Translations under genes and position numbers: made by a program | Notes under the pieces: model-generated | What the model was told of the DNA's origin: nothing | Database searches by the model: none | What the model saw: the letters and a program-made list of their open reading frames with translations, nothing else | Shown: positions 43,069-53,500 of the stretch, piece by piece | How the letters are laid out: each line of letters starts with the position of its first letter | How positions within the stretch are numbered: the first letter of the stretch is position 1 | Assembly (NCBI RefSeq): GCF_027706725.1 | Contig: NZ_JAQFWQ010000017.1 | Span: forward strand, 1 to 64,000 | Origin: Nocardiopsis endophytica | GTDB taxonomy: Bacteria; Actinomycetota; Actinomycetes; Streptosporangiales; Streptosporangiaceae | Length of the DNA: 64,000 nucleotides | Direction: 5' to 3'

Positions 43069-43097
43069 TTGTGAACCCGGTTCACACTCGCTACGGT
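43069..43097 (+). promoter_or_regulatory. Candidate DISARM promoter overlapped by a perfect palindrome
   Basis: TTGTGA (43069-43074) and TACGGT (43092-43097) are 17 bases apart and fit a sigma-70-like promoter. The palindrome TGTGAACCCGGTTCACA (43070-43086, perfect 8-1-8) covers the -35 and spacer. A bound protein would repress the operon. Confidence 0.6.
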
Positions 43098-43219
43098 GGG
43101 CTCATCCGACGCTGCCCGCAGCCACGGTCCGGTGCTCCGCTCACACCTCCCTTGGCCACGCGTCGCCCGCGCCGCCCCGCAAGGGGTGCGCCCCACCAGC
43201 GCGATCAGGAAGTCCGGCG

Positions 43220-46200
43220 ATGCCCAGCACAACCGAAGAGCGCCCCGCCCCGGGATCGCTCGTCGCCGTCCGCGGACAGAAGTGGGTCGTCAGCGATGTC
43301 GACCACGCCGACGGCGGAACCCTGGTGACCCTGCAGAACACCGACAGCGGCCGCTACGGCGAGACCCTGAGCGTCCTGTGGGAGATCGAGCCAGGCCGAC
43401 GGGTCCTCCCCCGCGGCTCACTTCCCCCGGTCTCCCCCGACCGGTTCGACCCGCCCGAGCGCCTGGCCGCCTTCCTCGACGCGGTCCGCTGGTCGGCGGT
43501 CACCTCGGCCGACACCCGCACCCTCCAGGCCCCCTTCCGCTCCGGCGTGGCCATCGAGGACTACCAGCTCGAACCGGTCACCCGCGCCGTGGGCGCCCCG
43601 CGCGTGAACCAGCTCCTCGCCGACGACGTCGGCCTCGGCAAGACGGTCGAGGCCGGGCTGGTCGCCCAAGAACTGCTGCTGCGCCACCGTGCCCAGCGCA
43701 TCATGGTCGTCTGCCCCGCCGGGCTGACGGTCAAGTGGAAGGACGAGATGGCCGAGAAGTTCGGCCTGGACTTCACCGTCATCGACTCCGACCGCTGCGC
43801 CCAGGTCCGCCGGGACTACGGCAGCGCGGCCAACCCGTTCAAGGTCTACCCGCTCACCATCGTCAGCCTGTCCTGGCTGCGCGGCCCCAAGGCCCAGCGC
43901 CTCCTCGACGAGGTCCTGCCCGCCGGCGGCGCCATGGGCCCCGAGGACCGCGTGTTCGACCTGCTCATCCTGGACGAGGCCCACCACGTGGCGCCGGCGG
44001 CGCCCAAGCAGGTCTACGCCGTGGACTCCCAGCAGACCAAGCTCATCCGCCGCCTGGCCCCGCACTTCACGCACCGGCTGTTCCTGTCGGCCACCCCGCA
44101 CAACGGCTACCAGGCCTCGTTCACCGCGCTGCTGGAGATCCTGGACGACCAGCGCTTCGCGCGCGGCGTCGAGCCCGACCCGGCCGCCGTCAAGGACACG
44201 GTGGTGCGCCGCCTCAAGCGCGACATCACCGACGCCGACGGCAACCCCCGCTTCGTCGAGCGCGACGCGCGCTCCCTGCCGGTCGACTACCCCGAGAGCG
44301 AGCGGGAGATCCACGGCCTGCTCACCCGTTTCGCCGAGCTGCGCCGCAGGAAGCTCACCACCCGCCGCGGCCGCAAGGCCACCGACCTGGTCACCCTGCT
44401 GCTGAAGAAGCGCCTGTTCTCCAGCCCCGCCGCCTTCGCGCACACGGTGGAGGTCTACCTGGAGACGCTGCGCGCCAAGGGGCGTCCGCTCGACCCGCTC
44501 GCCGACCAGGACGGCGAGGACGAGGTCCCCGAGTGGATGGAGGACTTCTACGACGAGGCCGCGGCCTACAGCGACGAGGAGCTGGCGGAGGCCGAGGACG
44601 ACGCCCTCGACCGCACCCGGCCGATGCAGCCCGACCCCGACGACGATGAGACCGCGCTCCTGGAGCGCATGCTCGAGTGGGCCCAGGACCACGAGGCGCT
44701 CCCCGACGCCAAGGCCACCAAGCTCATCGAGTACCTGACGGCGGTCTGCAAGCCCGATGAGCACTGGACCAACGAGCGCGTCGTCGTGTTCACCGAGTAC
44801 CGCGACACCCTCGACTGGCTCCGTGAGCTCCTCCGCCAGCAGGGGTTGGGCGGCGACCGCGTCGCCGAACTCCACGGCGGCCTGGGCACCGACGAGCGGG
44901 AGCGGCTGCGGGTGGCCTTCCAGAAGGAGCCGTCCGAGCACCCGGTGCGCATCCTGCTGGCCACCGACGCCGCAAGCGAGGGCATCGACCTGCAGCGCCA
45001 CTGCCACCGGCTGGTCAACTACGACATCCCGTTCAATCCGAACAAGCTGGAGCAGCGGATCGGCCGCATCGACCGCTACGGGCAGACCCAGACCCCCGAG
45101 ATCCGCCACTTCGTGGGCACCGGCTGGGACACGGCCGTCGACTCCTATGAGGCCGACCTGGAGTTCCTGTCCCGCGTGGCCACCAAGGTCGCGCGCATGG
45201 AGGAGGACCTGGGGTCGGTCAACGCGGTGCTGTCGGACGCCGTGCAGCGCCGGATGCTCGGCCAGGGCGCGCCGGTGGACGTGGACGCGGCCGGCGCCAA
45301 GGGCGACCGGGTGCCGTCCGAGGCCAACGTCCGCGAACAGGTCCGGCGGGTCCGCACCGAGCTGGAGCGGACCGTCGAAGAGCTGGGCATCACCCCGGTG
45401 CGCGTGAAGCGGGTGGTGGACACGGCGCTGGGCCTAGCCCGCCAGCAGTCCCTCCGCCCGCACGTGGACGAGAAGCACTTCGCCGAGGGCATGTTCGAGG
45501 TGCCGCCGCTGACCGGTTCGTGGGTGCGGGCCAGCGAGGGCCTGACCGAGAAGCCCGCCGCGGGCTCCGGGGACGGCGGCGGGAAGGGCCGTGGGCGCGG
45601 GCGGGAGGAGCCGCTGCGCCAGCTCCCCGTCACTTTCGACCCGGAGGTGGCCAAGGGCCGCGACGACGTGGTGCTGGCCCACCTCAACCACCCCTTGGTC
45701 GCCATGTCCACGCGGCTGCTCCAGACGGCGGTCTCCAACGACCAGGTGGGCCTTGACCGCGTCACCGCCGTCGTCAGCGATGACCCGGATCTGGAGGACG
45801 TGCTGGTCGGCGCCTTCTCCCGGTTCGTGCTGGTGGGGGCCGACGGCATGCGCCTGCACGAGGAGGTGCTGCACGCGGGCGGCTGGCTGCCCGAGGGCGG
45901 GCGCTTCCGGCGCCTGGAGAACCTGGGGGCGCTGCGCGGGATGCTCGACCGGGGCCTGACGGACGGAACGCCGCTGGCCGGGCCGGTCTGGCACCGGATC
46001 CACCAGCGGTGGACCGACCGTGCCTCGGACGGCCTGATGAAGGCGATCGAGTGGCGCAAGGAGACGCGGCTGGAGTCGCTGCGCCGCAGGCTGGAGCAGC
46101 GTGAGGCCGAGGAGCGCGAGCGCGCGACCGAGGTCATCGACCGGTTCAGCGCCACGCTGCGGGCGGCGCTGGCCGAGGACGACGCGGACGCCGAGAACGC

Positions 46201-46414
46201 GCTGTTCAGTACGGCGGAGGTCACCCGCACCACCAAGGAAGAGCGCGAGCAGTACCGGAAGGACCGGATGAACTGGGAGAAACGGTTGGAGATGCTGGCC
46301 GCCGAGCGCGACCGCGAACTGGAGGCGATCGCGGCCCGCTACAGCCGCCAGGAGCCGCACTCCTTCCCCGTCGCCGTCGTCTTCGTCGTTCCGAAGCGGG
46401 AGGCCGTCCGATGA
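43220..46414 (+). CDS. drmD: DISARM SNF2-like helicase DrmD
   Basis: This 1064-residue SF2 helicase of the SNF2 group has Walker A DVGLGKT (Lys141), LILDEAHH (Asp252-His255), FLSATPHNG, and C-terminal lobe motifs FTEYRDTL, LATDAASEGIDLQ and QRIGRIDRYGQ. A charged helical tail follows. Together with the genes to its right it defines class 1 DISARM, where drmD precedes drmMI and drmABC. DISARM blocks invading phage DNA while marking self DNA by methylation. ATG 43220 has AGGAAG upstream, and the stop overlaps the drmMI start (ATGA). Confidence 0.92.
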   Translation: MPSTTEERPAPGSLVAVRGQKWVVSDVDHADGGTLVTLQNTDSGRYGETLSVLWEIEPGRRVLPRGSLPPVSPDRFDPPERLAAFLDAVRWSAVTSADTRTLQAPFRSGVAIEDYQLEPVTRAVGAPRVNQLLADDVGLGKTVEAGLVAQELLLRHRAQRIMVVCPAGLTVKWKDEMAEKFGLDFTVIDSDRCAQVRRDYGSAANPFKVYPLTIVSLSWLRGPKAQRLLDEVLPAGGAMGPEDRVFDLLILDEAHHVAPAAPKQVYAVDSQQTKLIRRLAPHFTHRLFLSATPHNGYQASFTALLEILDDQRFARGVEPDPAAVKDTVVRRLKRDITDADGNPRFVERDARSLPVDYPESEREIHGLLTRFAELRRRKLTTRRGRKATDLVTLLLKKRLFSSPAAFAHTVEVYLETLRAKGRPLDPLADQDGEDEVPEWMEDFYDEAAAYSDEELAEAEDDALDRTRPMQPDPDDDETALLERMLEWAQDHEALPDAKATKLIEYLTAVCKPDEHWTNERVVVFTEYRDTLDWLRELLRQQGLGGDRVAELHGGLGTDERERLRVAFQKEPSEHPVRILLATDAASEGIDLQRHCHRLVNYDIPFNPNKLEQRIGRIDRYGQTQTPEIRHFVGTGWDTAVDSYEADLEFLSRVATKVARMEEDLGSVNAVLSDAVQRRMLGQGAPVDVDAAGAKGDRVPSEANVREQVRRVRTELERTVEELGITPVRVKRVVDTALGLARQQSLRPHVDEKHFAEGMFEVPPLTGSWVRASEGLTEKPAAGSGDGGGKGRGRGREEPLRQLPVTFDPEVAKGRDDVVLAHLNHPLVAMSTRLLQTAVSNDQVGLDRVTAVVSDDPDLEDVLVGAFSRFVLVGADGMRLHEEVLHAGGWLPEGGRFRRLENLGALRGMLDRGLTDGTPLAGPVWHRIHQRWTDRASDGLMKAIEWRKETRLESLRRRLEQREAEERERATEVIDRFSATLRAALAEDDADAENALFSTAEVTRTTKEEREQYRKDRMNWEKRLEMLAAERDRELEAIAARYSRQEPHSFPVAVVFVVPKREAVR

Positions 46415-49400
46415 GCGCACCCACCACAGTCGCACGCCGGCGCCGCACCACCGGCGAGGACAGCGCCGAGCAGCACCGCAACTGGCTGAGCCTGATCGAG
46501 GTCGACGGGCCGTTCCTGACACTGCCGGTGCTGCGCGCCACCTGGCCCGCGCGGCTCGACCCGCTCGACAGGGAGAAGCGCGCCCGACTGCGCCGCGAGC
46601 ACGCGCGCTGGCAGGCCGCCTCGGCCACGACGGTCGGGCAGGAGGCGTGGATCCGCTACCTGCTCTCGGACATGCTGGCGTGGGGCGATGACCTGCACCT
46701 GGTGACGCGGAGCGCTGGGCGGGCGGACGAGGCGCCGAAGGCGGGCGAGGCGGCCGACGATCCCTCCCCCGGAGGCGAGGAGGGGGACGGCAACGGCGAC
46801 GATGCCGCCGCGCTCGACGCGCTCGCACTGGAGGTCCCCGAGCACGAGACGCGCGTCATCCCGTCGTTCGTACTGACCGACCCGGGCGAGGCCGTCAAGC
46901 CGGACACCGCCCGGGTGCTGGGGCTGGTGTGCCCGCCCGGCCAGCAGCCCACCGCCCGGATCCAGGGCGAGGCGTGGGCCGCCAGCCCGGCGGACCGGAT
47001 GGCGCAGCTCTGCCGCCACCATGGGGTGGAACTGGGGCTGGCCACGGACGGCCGCTGGTGGGCGCTGGTGTGGGCGCCACGCGGAGGCGTGACGACCACC
47101 GCCGTCTTCGACACGGCGGTGTGGAACGAGCGCGCCGAGCGGGATGTGGTGGAGGCGTTCCACTCCCTCCTGTGCCGGCGCCGGTTCTTCGCCGTACCGG
47201 ATGAGGAGACGCTGGTCCGGCTGCTGGCCAAGAGCCAGGACTCGCAGGAGGAGATCACCGAAGCTCTGGGCGTGCAGGTGCGCCAGGCGGTGGAGCTGCT
47301 GGTGGCGGCCTTCGGCCGCGCCGACACCAAGCTGCGCGAGCGCGGCGAGCCCGACCTGTCCGGGGTCGATGCGCACGAGGTGTACCGGGGCGCGGTCTCG
47401 GTGATGATGCGTGTCGTCTTCCTGCTGTTCGCTGAGGAGAAGGGGCTGCTGCCCTCGGACAACGACCTGTACCTGAAGTCGTATTCGGCGGGTCGGCTCT
47501 GCGCGGAGCTGGAACAGCGCGCGCTGGAGGGCAGCGAGGACGAGCTGGAGGAGACCTACACGGCCTGGCACCGGCTGCTGGCCCTGTTCGAGGCGGTGTA
47601 CCGGGGCGTGGACCACCCGCGCCTGCGTATGCACCCGCACGACGGGTCGCTGTTCAACCCGGACGAGTTCCCGTGGATGCCGCTGCTCATCGACGACCGC
47701 ACGGTGCTGCACATGCTGCGGTCGGTGCAGTACGTGGTGGTCGGCAAGGGCAAGAGCAAGGAGCGGCGGGCGCTGTCGTTCCGGTCGCTGGACGTCGAGC
47801 AGATCGGGTACGTGTACGAGGGCCTGCTCTCCTTCGACGGGTACCGGGCCGAGAGCGAGACGGTCGGGCTGACCGGCAAGGTCGGTGCCGAGGAAGAGGT
47901 GGAGCTGCGGCGGCTGGAGGAGATGGCCGCGCAGTGCGCCGAGGTTTCCGCGCTGGCGGCCAAGCTGGCGACGGAGTTCAAGGACTCGGGGATCGGGTCG
48001 GCCCGCGCGCTGGAGAAGAAGCTCGCGCCGATGTCCGGGGTGGAGAAGGAAGAGGCCCGAAAGAAGGTTCAGGCGGCGATCGGTAACGACCAAGGTCTGG
48101 TGGAACGGCTGATGCCGTTCTATGGGGTGCTGCGTGAGGACCTGCGGGGCCTGCCGTTCGTGGTGCTGCCGGGTGAGCTGTACGTGACGGAATCGTCGCT
48201 GCGGAAGAACACGGGGACGCACTACACGCCGAGGTTCCTGGCGGAAGAGGTCGTTGAGGGGGCGCTTGAGCCGCTGGTGTACGAGCCGGGGCCGCTCCAG
48301 ACCGCGAACAAGGACGAGTGGAAGCTCAAGTCCAGCCGGGAGATTCTGGACCTGAAGGTCGCCGACATCGCGATGGGGTCGGCCGCTTTCTTGGTGGCGG
48401 CGGCGCGGTATCTGGGCGACAAGCTCCTTGAGGCGTGGACGAACGAGGACGACGAGCGGGTCTGCGACTACACACCGGGCAGCGACGGCGCGAGCGCCGA
48501 TGAGGACCCGGTGGTGATCGAAGCACGGCGCCAGATCATCGAGCACTGCCTGTACGGGGTGGACATCAACCCGATGGCGGTGGAGATGGCGAAGCTGTCG
48601 CTGTGGCTGGTGTCGATGGACCCGGAGCGACCGTTCACGTTCCTGGACGACCGGTTGGCGGCTGGGGACTCGCTGCTGGGGATCACGTCGCTGGAGCAGC
48701 TTGAGTACATGCACATGGACCCGAAAAAGGGGAGGGAGATCCATTCTGAGGGCACGCTGATCGACTTCACAGCAGGTGTTCGTGAACTGGTGGGACGGGT
48801 GGCGTCACGGCGCCGCGAGATCACTGAGATCGATGGGACCACCCTGGAGGGCCTCAACCGAAAGCGCTCTCTTCTTGCCGACGCATATCTGGAAATGGGC
48901 CAGACACACCTACTAGCGAACCTCACGGCGGGAGCGGCGTTGGCCCACGCAGGGCGAAGTGAGCGTGAGAAACAAGAAGGATCCTTGACCGCGGCCAACC
49001 TGGCACGCAGGATCAATTCGACAGAGTCAACAGTAAAGACTCAGGCGGACAATTGGCTACAGAATGATCGACCAGAGGACACTTTCACGCGAACCCCCCT
49101 TCATTGGCCACTCACATTTCCTGAAGTTTTCCAAAAAACTGGATTTGATGCCATTATCGGGAATCCACCTTTCCTGGGAGGAAAGAAGCTAACTCGCACT
49201 CTTGGCATTAACTATCGAGAATATCTCGTAAATTCCATCTCCGCCAAAGCCCGAGGAAATTCGGACCTTGTCGCGTATTTCGCCATTCGAGCACACTCCC
49301 TCCTGTCCCCCAAAGGGCAAGTAGGGATTATTGCAACTAACACGCTAGCCCAAGGAGATACCCGAGAAGTTGGGCTCGATCAGATCCTCAAAGCTGGCGC

Positions 49401-50595
49401 TACTATCAGAAAATCCATCAAGAGCGAATCTTGGCCATCCAGGAGCGCAGCCCTAGAATACTGTTGCGTTTGGACATCATTGCCTCAACCGAGCGTGCAT
49501 TCTGACTGCACAGCTGATGGCGTAGCTGTCGAAGGCATAACTTCCTCTCTCGACCCAACATCCCGAACAACTGGACTTCCATACAGGCTCGCCCAGAATC
49601 ACAAGAAATGTTTCCAGGGAAGCATCCCCCTCGGTCCCGGGTTTCTCATTAATCCAGATGCAGCCAAAGCCATCCTAGAAGGCGACAACAAATACAATGA
49701 CGTACTTTCCCCTTTTCTGAATGGAGATGACGTTACAAGCCACCCAACGCACTCCCCAAGTCGCTGGGCAATAAATTTTCATGATTGGACCGAGGGGCAA
49801 GCAAGAGAATACCCGCGCGTATATTCCATAGCCCGCAAGCTAGTCCTACCCAAAAGAGAGAACTCCTCTCCTCAAGTCCGAAAACACCCCTGGTGGCAGT
49901 ACTGGAGAAGCAGGCGAGAGCTTTACTCTGAAATATCAACAGAAACTAGTGTCATCGCGATTGCTTTGACGAGCAAAACCGCAATGCCTGTACTGGTGCC
50001 GACTGGACAGATCTACTCTAATACGCTGGCTATATTTACAATGAGCGACGCAGCTATGCTCACCCTGCTCAGCAGCTCCTCCCACTACTGGTGGGCAGTT
50101 ACACGCGGCTCAACTTTGGAGACCCGGGTTCGCTACACCCCCTCCGACGTCTTCGAGACCTTCCCTCTCCCCGACCTAACCCAGGAAATGCGTGACCTCG
50201 GTGAGCGGCTCGACTCCTACCGCCGGGACGTCATGCTCTCCCGGGACTCCGGGCTGACCAAGACCTACAACCTCGTCTTCGACCCCGACTGCAACGACGA
50301 GGACATCGTCGAACTCCGCCGCATCCACCGCGAGATCGACGAGGCCACCATCCGTGCCTACGGCTGGGAGGAGCGCATCGAGGCCGTCGGCGGGCTCGAC
50401 CACGGCTTCCACAAGGTCGGCGGGCGTGAGACGCGCTACACCATCGGCCCGGCCGCCCAGCGCGAAGTCCTCGACAGCCTCCTCGAGCTCAACCACGAGC
50501 GCTACGCCGAAGAAGTCGCCCAGGGCCTCCACGACAAGAAGAAGTCCGGCAAGTCCAAGAAGCAGGCCGCCGACGACGAAGGGACGCTGTTCTGA
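46411..50595 (+). CDS. drmMI: DISARM N6-adenine DNA methyltransferase DrmMI
   Basis: This 1394-residue adenine methylase marks host DNA in class 1 DISARM. A large N-terminal region (1-600) precedes motif I DIAMGSAAFL (Asp652) and motif IV GNPPF (Asn918). A target-recognition region follows, then a conserved C-terminus. Motif I reads GSAAF where GSGAF is usual. From about 48740 to 50160 the base composition falls to about 45% GC (27, 29 and 26 G/C per 60 in the lines at 49081, 49141 and 49201) while flanks are about 70%. This covers motif IV through the recognition region. The gene overlaps drmD (ATGA) and shares TGATG with drmA. Confidence 0.93.
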   Translation: MSAPTTVARRRRTTGEDSAEQHRNWLSLIEVDGPFLTLPVLRATWPARLDPLDREKRARLRREHARWQAASATTVGQEAWIRYLLSDMLAWGDDLHLVTRSAGRADEAPKAGEAADDPSPGGEEGDGNGDDAAALDALALEVPEHETRVIPSFVLTDPGEAVKPDTARVLGLVCPPGQQPTARIQGEAWAASPADRMAQLCRHHGVELGLATDGRWWALVWAPRGGVTTTAVFDTAVWNERAERDVVEAFHSLLCRRRFFAVPDEETLVRLLAKSQDSQEEITEALGVQVRQAVELLVAAFGRADTKLRERGEPDLSGVDAHEVYRGAVSVMMRVVFLLFAEEKGLLPSDNDLYLKSYSAGRLCAELEQRALEGSEDELEETYTAWHRLLALFEAVYRGVDHPRLRMHPHDGSLFNPDEFPWMPLLIDDRTVLHMLRSVQYVVVGKGKSKERRALSFRSLDVEQIGYVYEGLLSFDGYRAESETVGLTGKVGAEEEVELRRLEEMAAQCAEVSALAAKLATEFKDSGIGSARALEKKLAPMSGVEKEEARKKVQAAIGNDQGLVERLMPFYGVLREDLRGLPFVVLPGELYVTESSLRKNTGTHYTPRFLAEEVVEGALEPLVYEPGPLQTANKDEWKLKSSREILDLKVADIAMGSAAFLVAAARYLGDKLLEAWTNEDDERVCDYTPGSDGASADEDPVVIEARRQIIEHCLYGVDINPMAVEMAKLSLWLVSMDPERPFTFLDDRLAAGDSLLGITSLEQLEYMHMDPKKGREIHSEGTLIDFTAGVRELVGRVASRRREITEIDGTTLEGLNRKRSLLADAYLEMGQTHLLANLTAGAALAHAGRSEREKQEGSLTAANLARRINSTESTVKTQADNWLQNDRPEDTFTRTPLHWPLTFPEVFQKTGFDAIIGNPPFLGGKKLTRTLGINYREYLVNSISAKARGNSDLVAYFAIRAHSLLSPKGQVGIIATNTLAQGDTREVGLDQILKAGATIRKSIKSESWPSRSAALEYCCVWTSLPQPSVHSDCTADGVAVEGITSSLDPTSRTTGLPYRLAQNHKKCFQGSIPLGPGFLINPDAAKAILEGDNKYNDVLSPFLNGDDVTSHPTHSPSRWAINFHDWTEGQAREYPRVYSIARKLVLPKRENSSPQVRKHPWWQYWRSRRELYSEISTETSVIAIALTSKTAMPVLVPTGQIYSNTLAIFTMSDAAMLTLLSSSSHYWWAVTRGSTLETRVRYTPSDVFETFPLPDLTQEMRDLGERLDSYRRDVMLSRDSGLTKTYNLVFDPDCNDEDIVELRRIHREIDEATIRAYGWEERIEAVGGLDHGFHKVGGRETRYTIGPAAQREVLDSLLELNHERYAEEVAQGLHDKKKSGKSKKQAADDEGTLF
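48741..50160. other. Low-GC insert inside drmMI
   Basis: This is an in-frame segment of much lower GC than the rest of the same gene, coinciding with methylase motif IV and the presumed target-recognition region. No direct repeats or mobile-element genes flank it. Boundaries are estimated by eye. Confidence 0.7.
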
Positions 50596-53500
50596 TGTCC
50601 TCCGACGGGCTCTTCCCCAACCCCAACGGGGAGCAGACCTCCCTCGACGCGAACGGCGCCTCGCCCTCCGTGTCCTCCGCTCAGGAGGCGCATGAGAAGG
50701 ACACCCCTGCCGACCAGCAGCCGCCCCGCACCGGCCCCACCCTCACCGACCCCCAAGAGCTCATCGACCGCCTCGACACCCCCCAGACCTTCAGCGGCGC
50801 CTCCTCCTACCAGGTGCGCGACGAGTTCCAGGAACTCGTCGCCCGCGACCTCCTCGGCCCCTGGGGCGGCGACTACGAGGAGTTCGCCCCGAACGCCCGC
50901 GGCCCCCGCGAGCGCTACCTCGTCGGCATGCTCGGCCCACGCGACAAGCCCGCCGCCTCGCACACCGCCGACGCCGGGGACCTCGCCGACACCGAGGCCG
51001 GCATCGACGGCACCGCCAAGGGCGAGGAGGCCGGTGAACTCCCCGACGTCGTCACCACACAGAACCTCGGGCACATCTGGGCCTCCTCCATGGGCCTGGC
51101 GTTCAGCGTCGCCGACGACACCGACGCCCTGTCCGTCACCGCCTCCTGGGGCCAGTACTCCCGCCGCTCCCTCACCGACGACGACGGCAAGTCCCGCACC
51201 ACCTGGGTCCGCGAGCCGTGCTCCTACATGCGCGAGGTCCGCCTGGACGGCGACCGGAACCAGCGCATCGGCCTCACCGCCGCCGACACCGATACCCCCG
51301 GCGTCTACCTCGACGTCGCCGTGCGCCCCCGCGACGGCCGCCGCACCGTCGAGCTGACCCTCATCAACGGCCGCCGACAGCCCTCCACCACCCCCGACAC
51401 GGCCTGGCTGTTCCAGGCCCGCCTGGCCGTCACCGCCCTCGACGGCGGCTCCCCCGTCTTCCTCCCGATCGACGACCCCCTGGACCCGGCCCGGCCCGCC
51501 CCGCCCCAGGCCGACAGCGAAGAGCTCCACCTGCGGCTGCTCTACCGCAACCAGCTCTCCTACGCCCGGGGCCGCAACGTCGCCGTCCTCGAAGACGCCG
51601 ACCCCGGCCTGCGCCGCGCCCGCTCGCTGGAGACCACCTGGCTGCCGACCTACGACGTCGCACCGACCAGCGCCCCCTCCGGCCCGGGCACGCCCCTCGC
51701 GGGCACCGAGCTGTCCATGGACGCCCTGGCCTCGGCCTCACCCGAGGAGCTGGCGACCGGCCTGGCGCCGCTCGCCGACGGCTACTCCGCCTGGCTGGAC
51801 GAGCGCGAGGCCGAGATCGGCGACCTCCCCGAGTCCCTGCGCAGCTCCGCCGAAGCCGCCGTCTTCAAGGCCCGCCGGACCGCCGGCCGCATCCGCGCCG
51901 GGATCGGCCTGCTCTCCGACCCGGCCACGCCCGGCCACGGCGACGCCCTGCGCGCCTTCCGCTTCGCCAACCGGGTCATGGCCGACCAGCGCCGCCACAC
52001 CGAGATCGGGCGGCTCCGCGAGGACCCCGACCTCGCCTACGCCGCCGCCGAGCGCGCCGTCCGCGAGCGCGGCCCCTCCGCCGCCTCCTGGCGCCCCTTC
52101 CAGCTCGCGTTCGTGCTGCTGAACCTGCCGTCCCTGGCCTCCCCCTCGCACCCCGAGCGGGCCGCCTCACCCGACGCGCTCGTCGACCTGCTCTTCTTCC
52201 CCACCGGCGGCGGCAAGACCGAGGCCTACCTGGGGCTGACCGCGTTCACCTTCGCCATCCGCCGACTCCAGGGCATCGTCGGCTCCGGCCAGGACGCCCG
52301 GTCCGGGATGGCCGGGGTGGCCGTCCTCATGCGCTACACCCTCCGCCTGCTCACCGCCCAGCAGTTCCAGCGCGCCGCCGCCCTGGTGTGCGCCGCCGAG
52401 GTGGAGCGCCGCGCCGACCCCGGCACCTGGGGCGAGGAGCCGTTCCGCATCGGCCTGTGGGTCGGCGCCGGGGTCTCGCCCAACTGGTACACCGACGCCG
52501 AGGAGCAGATCCGGAACGCCCGCGAGGCCGGGCACGGCGAGCGCACCAACGTGCTCCAGACGCTCGCCTGCCCCTGGTGCGGGGCGGAGCTGACCGCCCA
52601 GCGGGACCTGGTCCCCGACCCGGTCGCCCGGCGGGTGCGCCTGTTCTGTCCCAACGGCGAGGGCGCGGACGCCTGCCCGTTCTCCCAGCGCGCGTCCTCC
52701 GAGGGCCTGCCGATCCTCACCGTGGACGAGGAGATCTACCGCTACACCCCCAGCCTGGTCATCGCCACCGTGGACAAGCTGGCGCGGCTCCCCTGGAGCG
52801 GGTACGCCGGCATGCTCTTCGGCCGCGTCCGGGAGCAGTGCCCCCGGCACGGGTTCCGCCACGACGACCTGGACCGCAGGACCGACTGCCGGAGCCGCCA
52901 CATCGCGCGCGCGGGATACCCCGCGGCGGCCAGCCGCCCCGTGCCCCGGCTGCGCCCGCCGGACCTGATCATCCAGGACGAGCTGCATCTGATCTCCGGT
53001 GCGCTGGGCACCACCGTGGGGCTGTTCGAGTCCGCCGTGGACCGGCTGTGCACGTGGACCGCCCCCGACGGCGCCCGGACCGCGCCCAAGATCGTGGCCT
53101 CCACCGCCACCACCAAGCGCGCGAACGACCAGGTGCGCGGCGTCTTCGCACGCGATCTGCAGATCTTCCCGCCACAGGCCACCGACGTCGCCGACACCTT
53201 CTTCTCCCAGCAGGTGGCGATCACCGAGAAGGACCCGGGCCGCCGCTACATGGGTGTGTGCGCGCACGGGGTGCGGCTGAAGTCGGCCGAGATCAGGCTG
53301 GCCGAGATCCTGCTCATCGCCGGGCAGACCATGTTCGACAAACACGGCGAGGCGGCCGACCCCTACATGACGACGGTCGGCTACTTCAACGCCACGCGGG
53401 AGCTGGCGGGGATGCGCCGCTACGTGGACGACGACGTGGTCACCCGGGTGCGCCGCAACGGCCGCGCGAAGGGGCTGTCCAACCGGCTCCAGGGCACCAC

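Larger units (their letters stand above)
42846..43219 (+). other. Control region ahead of the DISARM operon
   Basis: This stretch of 374 bases has no gene. It contains two hairpins (42866-42893 and 43016-43033), two TGTGAA-based palindromes (42931 and 43070), a candidate promoter at 43069-43097, and a leader of about 115 bases before the drmD ATG. Confidence 0.6.
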
